Of a DNA stretch of 8,263 nt, positions 1 to 5,706 are shown one piece after another. A program made the position numbers and the translations under genes. The notes beneath the pieces are model-generated. The model was not told the DNA's origin. It worked only from the letters and a program-made list of their open reading frames with translations, and made no database searches. This DNA comes from Megamonas sp. UBA1792. GTDB lineage: Bacteria; Bacillota_C; Negativicutes; Selenomonadales; Selenomonadaceae. The number at the start of each line of letters is the position of its first letter. The first letter of the stretch is position 1. The stretch is taken from assembly GCA_002315155.1 (NCBI GenBank), contig DCFY01000031.1, positions 1 through 8,263 on the forward strand, read 5' to 3'.

Positions 1-530
1 CTTTGCAGGAATGGATTAGCAGCATAGCGATTTCTTTAGCGCTTGCGATACTTATTAATGTTTTTGTTGTTCAGCATGTGGTGGTTGAGGGACATTCTAT
101 GGACCCTACTTTAAGCGATCGGCAGCATTTGATTGTGTCCAAAGTATCTCATAGCATAAAACAATTGCCGGATTATGGTGATATTGTTACGATTGACAGC
201 CGAATCGACAGGCAGCGCAGTATTGAAGATGATTTATCAGAACCGATAACGGGGATTAAAAGTCATCCACAATATGTTTTTGTTAAAAGAGTGATTGGCA
301 AACCGGGAGACGTGCTGGAATTTAAAGCGGATCAGATTTACAGAAACGGTGAGAAAATGGATGAGCCTTATATTTTGGAACCTATGAAGGCTGTAGCGGA
401 TCAAAAAATAACAGTCCCACCAAATTGTATCTTTGTTATGGGTGACAACCGAAATAATAGTATGGATAGCCGATTCATCGGAGCGGTTCCGTTAGATCAT
501 GTTTTAGGGTCGCTGATTGGGAAAATTTAA
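1..530 (+). CDS. Signal peptidase I (type I leader peptidase), 5' end cut by window
   Basis: Membrane-bound serine protease that removes signal peptides from secreted proteins on the outer face of the cytoplasmic membrane. The visible 175 codons (first complete codon at position 3) begin inside the single N-terminal membrane segment (about residues 5-24). Next comes the catalytic-serine box GHSMDPTL (Ser32), the catalytic-lysine box VKRVIGKPGD (Lys95) and the conserved MGDNRNNSMDSR box (residues 146-157), in the usual S26 family order. It is of the short Bacillus SipS type, with no large periplasmic insert. The first visible in-frame candidate start is a TTG at position 3 with no room for a ribosome site. 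Family members usually carry a few more residues before the membrane segment, so I treat the gene as truncated at the left edge. The Ser/Lys dyad is intact, so the enzyme should be active. It ends with TAA, and no T-rich terminator follows. Confidence 0.93.
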   Translation, partial: LQEWISSIAISLALAILINVFVVQHVVVEGHSMDPTLSDRQHLIVSKVSHSIKQLPDYGDIVTIDSRIDRQRSIEDDLSEPITGIKSHPQYVFVKRVIGKPGDVLEFKADQIYRNGEKMDEPYILEPMKAVADQKITVPPNCIFVMGDNRNNSMDSRFIGAVPLDHVLGSLIGKI

Positions 531-573
531 AAGATATGATACAGGTATATAAAAAACAGGTTTTAGCGGTAAG

Positions 574-602
574 GCAAAACTTATGCTGCAGCGCAGCTTT
601 GC
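574..602 (+). other. Stem-loop in the gmd leader
   Basis: Outer arms GCAAA (574-578) and TTTGC (598-602) enclose a perfect inner hairpin GCTGC/GCAGC (585-589/593-597) with loop AGC and a 6-nt bulge on the left side. No U-tract follows, so it is not a standard terminator. AAAAC at 576-580 could instead pair with GTTTT at 560-564, giving a mutually exclusive fold. Function unknown. Confidence 0.4.
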
Positions 603-785
603 AGATGTCTGTTCTTACAATTGGTGAAGTATATAATTTGAAATAAATCGGAGAAAAAGTTTTCAGACATGATATAGTAAGTTTATGTGGTATATAAATA
701 ATGGATAGTATAAAATTAAGTTTGTAAAAAATGATAAGACCCTGGGGGACGGGTAATTCTGTTTCCTTGTTTTTCGGTTATAAAC

Positions 786-791
786 AGGAGG
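786..791 (+). promoter_or_regulatory. Ribosome binding site of gmd
   Basis: A perfect AGGAGG lies 10 nt before the ATG at 802 and fixes that start. The following bases extend it to AGGAGGAAA, whose AGGAAA part is complementary to TTTCCT at 762-767, so partial masking by local RNA structure is possible. Confidence 0.8.
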
Positions 792-801
792 AAATTTATT
801 A

Positions 802-1890
802 ATGAACAAGGTAGCACTTATTACGGGTATTACTGGACAGGATGGCGCGTATTTAGCAGATCTTTTATTGGAGAAGGGTTATACGGTGCATGGTATAAAA
901 CGTCGTTCATCCTCGTTTAATACCGATCGTATTGATCATATTTATAAGGATCAGCATGAACAGGATGTGCGATTCTTCCTGCATTATGGTGATCTCACAG
1001 ATTCGTCGAATCTTGTAAGTATTATACAGAAAGTACAGCCAGATGAAATTTATAACCTCGCAGCACAAAGTCATGTGCAGGTATCCTTTGAAACACCAGA
1101 GTATACAGCGAATACGGATGCATTGGGGACACTGCGTATATTGGAAGCGATTCATCTTCTTGGAATGGAAAAGAAGACACGCTTCTATCAGGCATCAACA
1201 TCGGAGTTATATGGTCTTGTACAGGAAACGCCACAGAAGGAAACAACACCTTTCTATCCGCGCAGTCCTTATGCAGTAGCAAAGCTCTATGGCTACTGGA
1301 TTACGGTAAACTATCGTGAAGCGTATGGAATTTATGCCTGCAATGGTATTCTCTTCAATCATGAGTCTCCACAGCGTGGTGAAACTTTTGTAACACGAAA
1401 AATCACGCGTGCAGTTGCCCGCATCAAGCTGGGCTTGCAGGAAAAGCTCTATCTTGGCAATCTTCGCTCGAAGCGTGATTGGGGCTATGCGAAGGATTAT
1501 GTTGAAGCAATGTGGCTTTTGCTGCAGCAGGACAAGCCGGAGGATTTTGTTATTGCAACGGGCCAGACACATGAGGTACGTGAGTTTGTCGCACTGGCTT
1601 TTAAGGAAGTAGGTATTGACATCAAATGGCAGGGAGAAGGAATTGACGAAAAAGGTGTTGATGAACTGACAGGCAGAGTGCTCGTTGAAGTTGATCCACG
1701 CTATTTTCGTCCAACCGAGGTGGAACTGCTTCTTGGTGATGCAACGAAAGCACAGCAGAAATTAGGCTGGAAGCCGAAAACGTCATTAGAAGAGCTCTGT
1801 GCAATGATGGTACGCGATGACCTCAAGGCAGCAAAAAAAGATCTTCTTTGTCAGGAAAATGGTTTTGAGGTACATACATATAATGAATAA
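802..1890 (+). CDS. gmd: GDP-mannose 4,6-dehydratase
   Basis: Cytoplasmic NADP-dependent short-chain dehydratase that converts GDP-D-mannose to GDP-4-dehydro-6-deoxy-D-mannose, the branch point to GDP-fucose, GDP-rhamnose, GDP-colitose or perosamine. The protein has 362 residues, close to the family norm (E. coli Gmd is a little longer). The Rossmann nucleotide motif GITGQDG spans residues 9-15. The [11 protein letters not shown] segment (31-41) is typical of Gmd and contacts cofactor. The active site QASTSELYG (130-138) supplies Thr133 and Glu135, and Tyr157 with Lys161 form Yxxx[16 protein letters not shown] (186-200) and [12 protein letters not shown] are further family signatures. Relative to E. 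coli Gmd as I recall it, a short loop after the EEKG-like region is missing, a common variation. The gene is followed by a terminator and then manC, whose product feeds it substrate. No GDP-fucose synthase or GDP-rhamnose reductase is in the window, so the final sugar cannot be named. Confidence 0.97.
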   Translation: MNKVALITGITGQDGAYLADLLLEKGYTVHGIKRRSSSFNTDRIDHIYKDQHEQDVRFFLHYGDLTDSSNLVSIIQKVQPDEIYNLAAQSHVQVSFETPEYTANTDALGTLRILEAIHLLGMEKKTRFYQASTSELYGLVQETPQKETTPFYPRSPYAVAKLYGYWITVNYREAYGIYACNGILFNHESPQRGETFVTRKITRAVARIKLGLQEKLYLGNLRSKRDWGYAKDYVEAMWLLLQQDKPEDFVIATGQTHEVREFVALAFKEVGIDIKWQGEGIDEKGVDELTGRVLVEVDPRYFRPTEVELLLGDATKAQQKLGWKPKTSLEELCAMMVRDDLKAAKKDLLCQENGFEVHTYNE

Positions 1891-1901
1891 ATAGTAAGAG
1901 A

Positions 1902-1935
1902 GGTGGATGACAATTTTTTGTAGTCCGCCTTTTTT
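1902..1935 (+). terminator. Intrinsic terminator after gmd
   Basis: The outer stem GGTGGAT (1902-1908) pairs with GTCCGCC (1923-1929), including two G-U pairs. A G/A mismatch follows, then inner stem ACAA/TTGT (1910-1913/1918-1921) around a TTTT loop. A run of six T (1930-1935) follows directly. It lies 12 nt after the gmd stop codon. The right arm overlaps the -35 of the next promoter. Confidence 0.85.
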
Positions 1936-1947
1936 CTATGTTATAAT
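1918..1947 (+). promoter_or_regulatory. Putative sigma-A promoter of manC
   Basis: TTGTAG at 1918-1923 (four of six matches to TTGACA) is separated by 18 nt from a perfect TATAAT at 1942-1947. Predicted transcription starts near 1954, leaving a short leader with a strong GGAGGAGGAG ribosome site (1967-1976) before the ATG at 1981. The -35 is buried in the gmd terminator hairpin. Confidence 0.6.
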
Positions 1948-1980
1948 GAGAAATACAGAATTGAGCGGAGGAGGAGTTTT

Positions 1981-3354
1981 ATGAAGGTTATTATTCTTGC
2001 GGGCGGTGGGGGAACACGACTTTTTCCCTTGTCGAGAACGTGCATGCCAAAGCAGTTTTTGACAATTGATCGTAACCATTCGTTATTGGCGGAGACGGTA
2101 GAGCGGTTTAAAAATCTGGTAAGTCCGGATGATATTATTGTTGTTACGAATAAAGATTATGTGCATCATGTGAAAAGTGAGCTGGCAGTCTGTGGGGCAT
2201 CGGAAGCACATATTGTTCTGGAAACACAGCCACGTAATACGGCCCCTGCAATTGCTTTGGCAGCTCAGTACTGCCGGGATATTCTTGGCTGCGGTGAAAA
2301 AGAAGTACTTTTTATTTCTACGTCGGATCATATTATTCGTCCGGTCGTGGCTTTTCAAAATGCGGTGACAAAGGCTGCCGCATTTGCTGCTGACGGGTAT
2401 TTTGTAACCTTTGGGGTACAGCCGACAAAGCCGGAAACGGGATTTGGCTATATTGAAGCGGGTGAGAATATAGATGGTGCTTATCGGACGAAGGCATTTA
2501 AGGAAAAACCGGATCTTGTAACAGCACAGGACTATTTAGTAAAAGGGAACTATTATTGGAATTCCGGCCTTTTTTCATTTACCATTGGTACATATCTTGA
2601 TGAGCTGAAAAAACATGCACCAGAAATTGCAAATGTTCTTGGTGATGACTTTTCTGCAACGATGGAGACTTTTTCTGCAATGCCAAATATATCGATTGAT
2701 TATGCAGTTGCGGAAAAATCGCAGGTTGGCGTAACAATTCCGCTGAATTTGTATTGGAATGATGTTGGTTCCTGGGATGCGATTTATGAGGTCCTGGATA
2801 AGGATGAGTATGGCAATGCGTTGCAGGGCGATTGCATGCCGATTGATTGTAAAGACAGTCTTATGCTGGGGCAGAGCCGGCTCATCGCGGGTATTGGACT
2901 TAAGGATGTCATGGTTGTGGAAACAGCCGATGTGATTCTCGTGGCACAGAAAGGCGAGTCACAGAAAGTAAAGACGCTTGTCGACATGCTGAAGAAGCGT
3001 GGCCGCAAAGAAGCGGATGAGCATACAACGATGTATTTCCCTTGGGGAAGTGCGACACAGCTTGGTGGTGGTCATGGCTATAGGATGAAGAAACTGGTGA
3101 TTAATCCGGGAGAAGGACTTTCTGAACGGATGCACTATCATCGAAGTGTTCACTGGATTGTAACACGTGGTACAGCAGATGTGAGAATTGCTCTTAAAGA
3201 GCAGATGATACATAGTAATGAGAGCGTATTCATTCCAATGACGACAGCCTATAGTTTAAAGAATCCAGGGAAAATGCCCCTCGTTGTTATTGAAGTGGAA
3301 AATGGCGATTATCTTGAGGATGATGATGTGATTCTGCTTGAGAAAAAAGAATAG
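1981..3354 (+). CDS. manC: Mannose-1-phosphate guanylyltransferase (GDP-mannose pyrophosphorylase) with degenerate isomerase cupin
   Basis: Makes GDP-mannose from mannose-1-phosphate and GTP in the cytoplasm, supplying Gmd encoded just upstream. The 457 residues match the long bifunctional ManC/AlgA/CpsB layout: nucleotidyltransferase about 1-335, cupin about 350-455. The transferase half looks intact: ILAGGGGTRLFPLSR (5-19) with PKQFL (23-27), FKEKPD (173-178), YYWNSGLF (191-198), SIDYAVAEKS (238-247) and DVGSW (261-265). The cupin half, which in bifunctional members has mannose-6-phosphate isomerase activity, departs from consensus at expected metal ligands. The usual QMHHHRAEHW reads RMHYHRSVHW (383-392), and the usual His of IPxGxxHxLxNPG is Tyr424. 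I therefore expect guanylyltransferase activity but doubt isomerase activity; a separate ManA would be needed. The start is fixed by a strong GGAGGAGG site 6-8 nt upstream. No terminator is visible directly after the stop. Confidence 0.95.
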   Translation: MKVIILAGGGGTRLFPLSRTCMPKQFLTIDRNHSLLAETVERFKNLVSPDDIIVVTNKDYVHHVKSELAVCGASEAHIVLETQPRNTAPAIALAAQYCRDILGCGEKEVLFISTSDHIIRPVVAFQNAVTKAAAFAADGYFVTFGVQPTKPETGFGYIEAGENIDGAYRTKAFKEKPDLVTAQDYLVKGNYYWNSGLFSFTIGTYLDELKKHAPEIANVLGDDFSATMETFSAMPNISIDYAVAEKSQVGVTIPLNLYWNDVGSWDAIYEVLDKDEYGNALQGDCMPIDCKDSLMLGQSRLIAGIGLKDVMVVETADVILVAQKGESQKVKTLVDMLKKRGRKEADEHTTMYFPWGSATQLGGGHGYRMKKLVINPGEGLSERMHYHRSVHWIVTRGTADVRIALKEQMIHSNESVFIPMTTAYSLKNPGKMPLVVIEVENGDYLEDDDVILLEKKE

Positions 3355-3489
3355 AAGTGTTGATTTAGTAAAAAACAGGAGATTTAAGAAAATTTTTATA
3401 GATTAGAGCGCAGTTCTGCGATATAATAAAAATATTATTACGAATAAAAGACTATTTAAAATAATCTGATAACACGCGGCGAATTATCA

Positions 3490-3519
3490 TTAACAATGGT
3501 GTGCTGTTTATGATATAAT
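3490..3519 (+). promoter_or_regulatory. Putative sigma-A promoter of the small coiled-coil gene
   Basis: TTAACA at 3490-3495 (five of six matches to TTGACA), an 18-nt spacer, then a perfect TATAAT at 3514-3519. Transcription should start near 3526, so the in-frame ATG at 3518, which overlaps the -10 box, would not be on the transcript. The -35 sits inside a small inverted repeat, CATT-AAC-AATG (3488-3498). Confidence 0.7.
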
Positions 3520-3539
3520 GATGGCAAGGATAAAATGTC

Positions 3540-3546
3540 AGGGGGA
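3540..3546 (+). promoter_or_regulatory. Ribosome binding site that decides the start at 3554
   Basis: AGGGGGA lies 7 nt upstream of ATG 3554 and downstream of the predicted transcription start. This selects ATG 3554 over the earlier in-frame ATGs at 3518 and 3521. Confidence 0.65.
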
Positions 3547-3553
3547 AGTATGG

Positions 3554-3883
3554 ATGACACAGGACGAGTTTCAAAAAATTGTTATCAGCGAATTGCACGG
3601 TATCAAGAGTGATATTAGTACAATAAAAAGTGATATCGGTACATTGAAAAGTGAGCTGAAATTTGTAAAGGAAGATCTTACCGCGTTAAAGGATCGTATG
3701 GGAAATATTGAAGAGCAGATGAATGAGACAAACGAGATTGTTAAGGCGATCCGTCACAATCAGGATTTTTCAAATGCAAAGCTGGAAGCGCTTGAAACAA
3801 GCACCGCAAATATTGAAGGCGTGCAGCAAATTCAATCTGAGGTAAATGTACTGGGACGCAAAGTATATGCATTGGCTAAATGA
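3554..3883 (+). CDS. Small hypothetical coiled-coil protein
   Basis: A 109-residue, highly charged protein of unrecognised family, with no signal peptide, membrane segment or catalytic motif. After a short N-terminal helix (MTQDEFQKIVISEL), residues 17-58 fall into successive seven-residue units: IKSDIST, IKSDIGT, LKSELKF, VKEDLTA, LKDRMGN, IEEQMNE. Hydrophobic residues alternate at 3/4 spacing, the pattern of a parallel coiled coil, so it probably oligomerises or binds another helical protein. The C-terminal part (about 66-109) is also predicted helical with weaker heptads and ends in a basic GRKVYALAK tail. The gene has its own promoter and strong terminator, so it is probably monocistronic. 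Coding is supported by the promoter, ribosome site, uninterrupted frame and heptad constraint. It could be a small cytoplasmic scaffold or a phage-derived coiled-coil protein, but nothing here decides that. Confidence 0.8.
   Translation: MTQDEFQKIVISELHGIKSDISTIKSDIGTLKSELKFVKEDLTALKDRMGNIEEQMNETNEIVKAIRHNQDFSNAKLEALETSTANIEGVQQIQSEVNVLGRKVYALAK
3602..3664 (+). repeat. Degenerate 21-bp tandem repeat inside the coiled-coil gene
   Basis: Three consecutive 21-bp units (3602-3622, 3623-3643, 3644-3664) encode IKSDIST, IKSDIGT and LKSELKF. The first two agree at most nucleotide positions and share AAxAGTGATAT and GTACA. The third keeps AAAAGTGA. This suggests the coiled coil grew by heptad duplication. 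Confidence 0.6.
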
Positions 3884-3975
3884 GATTGGATGTGTGTCTG
3901 GCAGGCTGAGGTGTGTGCGAAGGCTATTATAGATAGATGAATAGAGGAATCGTAAGCAAACGAATCGGACACTAT

Positions 3976-4023
3976 AATAAATGTTGTAGTTTTGAGAAAT
4001 CAAAACTGAACATTTATTTTTTT
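3976..4023 (+). terminator. Strong intrinsic terminator after the coiled-coil gene
   Basis: The left arm 3976-3995 pairs with the right arm 4000-4018 over about 19 base pairs with one single-base bulge, closed by a GAAA tetraloop (3996-3999). The T-run 4017-4023 follows. It begins about 92 nt after the stop codon of the coiled-coil gene and isolates that gene from the cyclase unit. Confidence 0.88.
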
Positions 4024-4059
4024 GCATATGAAAGAATACTGTTAAAATAAGGTGATTTG

Positions 4060-4073
4060 TTTTGTTAACAAAA
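4060..4073. promoter_or_regulatory. Perfect 14-bp palindrome, candidate operator
   Basis: TTTTGTTAACAAAA is perfectly self-complementary, centred between 4066 and 4067, in the leader upstream of the cyclase genes. It is typical in size and symmetry of a dimeric regulator site, but A/T-rich palindromes can occur by chance. The regulator is unknown. Confidence 0.35.
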
Positions 4074-4125
4074 AAGATAGGGACGATACGTTTGCTTTAC
4101 GGATACTTTTATGAACACCCAATGC

Positions 4126-4159
4126 CGCGTTGAAAAGAGAAACGGCGAACTGCGTTTTT
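4126..4159 (+). promoter_or_regulatory. Candidate attenuator: one left arm, two alternative right arms, T5 run
   Basis: CGCGTT (4126-4131) can pair, each time with one bulged base, either with AACGGCG (4141-4147) or with the adjacent near-repeat AACTGCG (4148-4154). The second pairing places a hairpin directly before TTTTT (4155-4159), as in a terminator; the first would prevent it. The stems are only 6 bp, so this is a weak structural candidate. Confidence 0.3.
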
Positions 4160-4285
4160 AAAATAATGTATAATTCATAAGATTTTTTGTTTTTTGTTGT
4201 GCCTGGACTTTTTTAATGGTATGCTTTTGTAAATGTATAGTAAGATGCAACCAATATATCGTGTGCGGACATAATGGATTTGGAC

Positions 4286-4291
4286 AGGGGA
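4286..4291 (+). promoter_or_regulatory. Ribosome binding site that decides the start at 4298
   Basis: AGGGGA lies 6 nt before ATG 4298. The in-frame ATG at 4274 would place this site inside the coding region and has only a weak GCGGA ahead of it. Confidence 0.6.
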
Positions 4292-4297
4292 TTACTT

Positions 4298-5674
4298 ATG
4301 GTGAAGACGAGATCATTGGTAAAGGTATTGCTTGAAAATAAAAAAAAATTTATTAGTGGTGTTTTTGTCACAGCGTTACTCTTATCAATCGCTATTGTTT
4401 ATGTGGTGAATATGTCACGCTATACTGCGGAACGAGAACGGGTGGCTTATCTGGCGATGGATCAGGCGGAGCGGACAAAGTACGTCCTGAATAATATGCT
4501 GCAAAAGGTACAGGTTTTGGAATGGACAGTTCATAAGCAGAATGGACGGTATGATAATTTTTCGGATATTGCGGCACGTTTGTATGACAGCACGTCTGTT
4601 TTTGCAATTGAGCTGGCACCAGATTGTGTTGTGTCCATGTTTTATCCCCAAAGCATGGATAAGAACAGCAGTGGAGAATCTTTTAAAGGCAGAGAGCTTC
4701 TTGCGGACCCGGTGCGTTCTGGAGATGTACTGCGTTCTATCGAGAAACGCCAATTGTTTGTATCGCCACCAGCTCCTTTATATCAGGGAGGTATGGGGCT
4801 TATTGCCCGCCAGCCGATTTTTATCAAGGATGTGCAAGGCAGGGAAAAGCTGTGGGGTTTGGCAATTATTGTATTCAAATGGCCGGATGTTATTAGTATG
4901 AGCGGATTGACAAATCTTCAGCAAAAAAATCTGTCCTATGTATTGAGCTGGGTGAGCGCTGATACAGGAGAAGAGATTTGTCTGCAGGCATCGAAGACAC
5001 CACTTTTGTCAAATCCAGAGTCATATTCCTTTGATTTGGCAAATGCGTCGTGCAGGCTTTCGATTACACCAAAGAAAGGGTGGATCGATCTTCCATTGCT
5101 AGGTCTGGATATTCTGATTGGTTTGTTTGCCAGTACGCTTTTAGCGGTTTTAGCATGGAGCTTGTTATCGCTGCAGTGTAAAAAGGAGAAGTTTCACCAG
5201 CTGTCGGTTACAGATACCTTAACGGGACTCTATAATCGACGAATGCTGCAAAAAGTTCTTAGAGAGAAATGTTGTCAGGGTACACAAACACCATTTTTGC
5301 TGTGCTATATGGATCTTGATGGATTTAAGTCCGTGAATGATCGATTTGGACATGATGTAGGGGATTACTTGCTGCAGGCTGCAACCCGAAGGATCGAGTT
5401 GTGCATGAAGCCTTCCGAGCTTCTTTTCCGGCTGGGTGGTGATGAGTTTGTTGCTTGTATGCGATTATCGGGATCAGAGGCTGGAATGCAGGAGTGCTTT
5501 GCAAAGATTGATGCTGCACTCAGGCACCCTTTTGTTTTTGGTGCGGTGGAGGTTCGTATTGGTGTAAGTATCGGTTATGTCCTTTATCCGCGTGATGGGC
5601 AGGATGCTGAAACACTTCTGCGAATCGCTGATGCAAAGATGTATGCGGAAAAGCAGAGACATAAATTCCGTTGA
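4298..5674 (+). CDS. Membrane diguanylate cyclase, CHASE-GGDEF (first of tandem pair)
   Basis: Predicted to make cyclic di-GMP from two GTP in response to an extracytoplasmic signal. From ATG 4298 it has 458 residues: TM1 about 18-38, an external sensor about 40-265, TM2 about 267-292, then a cytoplasmic GGDEF domain about 300-455. The sensor resembles CHASE: IELAPDCVV, a YP pair (116-117), GRELLADPVR (131-140) and the PPAPLYQGGMG segment before RQPIF, ending in a KKGW membrane-proximal motif (259-262). In the cyclase domain, DTLTGLYNR (306-314), DLDGFKSVND (339-348) with metal-binding Asp339, Asp356 of GHDVGD and the intact GGDEF (380-384) predict activity. The inhibitory RxxD site reads KPSE (371-374), so product inhibition there is unlikely. 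The next cyclase starts 32 nt downstream, suggesting one operon. The natural CHASE ligand cannot be read from sequence. Confidence 0.92.
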   Translation: MVKTRSLVKVLLENKKKFISGVFVTALLLSIAIVYVVNMSRYTAERERVAYLAMDQAERTKYVLNNMLQKVQVLEWTVHKQNGRYDNFSDIAARLYDSTSVFAIELAPDCVVSMFYPQSMDKNSSGESFKGRELLADPVRSGDVLRSIEKRQLFVSPPAPLYQGGMGLIARQPIFIKDVQGREKLWGLAIIVFKWPDVISMSGLTNLQQKNLSYVLSWVSADTGEEICLQASKTPLLSNPESYSFDLANASCRLSITPKKGWIDLPLLGLDILIGLFASTLLAVLAWSLLSLQCKKEKFHQLSVTDTLTGLYNRRMLQKVLREKCCQGTQTPFLLCYMDLDGFKSVNDRFGHDVGDYLLQAATRRIELCMKPSELLFRLGGDEFVACMRLSGSEAGMQECFAKIDAALRHPFVFGAVEVRIGVSIGYVLYPRDGQDAETLLRIADAKMYAEKQRHKFR

Positions 5675-5693
5675 GGGAAAAGCCATCAGGGAA

Positions 5694-5699
5694 AAGGAG
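5694..5699 (+). promoter_or_regulatory. Ribosome binding site that decides the start at 5707
   Basis: AAGGAG lies 7 nt before ATG 5707. An earlier in-frame TTG at 5671 overlaps the stop codon of the preceding gene and has no comparable site. Confidence 0.7.
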
Positions 5700-5706
5700 T
5701 GTTCCT

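Larger units (their letters stand above)
531..801 (+). other. AT-rich intergenic leader between signal peptidase and gmd
   Basis: No coding region is apparent. The stretch holds a GC-rich stem-loop (574-602), several TATAAT/TATAAA-like boxes (632-637, 693-698, 709-714) without a convincing -35 partner, a GC-rich patch with inverted ACCC (739-742) and GGGT (751-754), and a TTTCCT (762-767) that can pair with AGGAAA (789-794) in the gmd ribosome site. A gmd promoter probably lies here but I cannot fix its position. No clear intrinsic terminator for the signal peptidase gene is visible. Confidence 0.6.
3884..4297 (+). other. Long non-coding region between coiled-coil gene and first diguanylate cyclase
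   Basis: No convincing coding region. In order it holds the terminator of the coiled-coil gene (3976-4023), a 14-bp perfect palindrome (4060-4073), an attenuator-like pair of alternative hairpins with a T5 run (4126-4159), an isolated TATAAT (4169-4174) without a recognisable -35, then T-rich sequence and the ribosome site of the first cyclase. I looked for c-di-GMP-I riboswitch core motifs, because a cyclase follows, and did not see them. Confidence 0.6.

Noticed and set aside
632..637. TATAAT upstream of gmd as a promoter
   Set aside because: I found no -35-like hexamer at 16-19 nt. It stays a possibility but is not supported enough to annotate.
3422..3438. TATAAT at 3422-3427 and AT-only inverted repeat ATAATA/TATTAT
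   Set aside because: There is no -35 box at a usable distance and the stem has only A-T pairs. The promoter at 3490-3519 is far better.
3602..3664. Short tandem units considered as a CRISPR array
   Set aside because: The units are contiguous, in frame and without spacers, and they encode coiled-coil heptads.
4024..4273. c-di-GMP riboswitch in the leader of the cyclases
   Set aside because: The conserved core segments of the GEMM class are not visible by eye. A covariance search would be needed to exclude a divergent form.
4274..4297. Start of the first cyclase at ATG 4274, adding eight residues
   Set aside because: It has only a weak ribosome site, whereas AGGGGA is well placed before ATG 4298 and the extra residues add nothing recognisable.
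5671..5706. Start of the second cyclase at TTG 5671
   Set aside because: The codon overlaps the stop of the previous gene and lacks a ribosome site. AAGGAG before ATG 5707 is much better.
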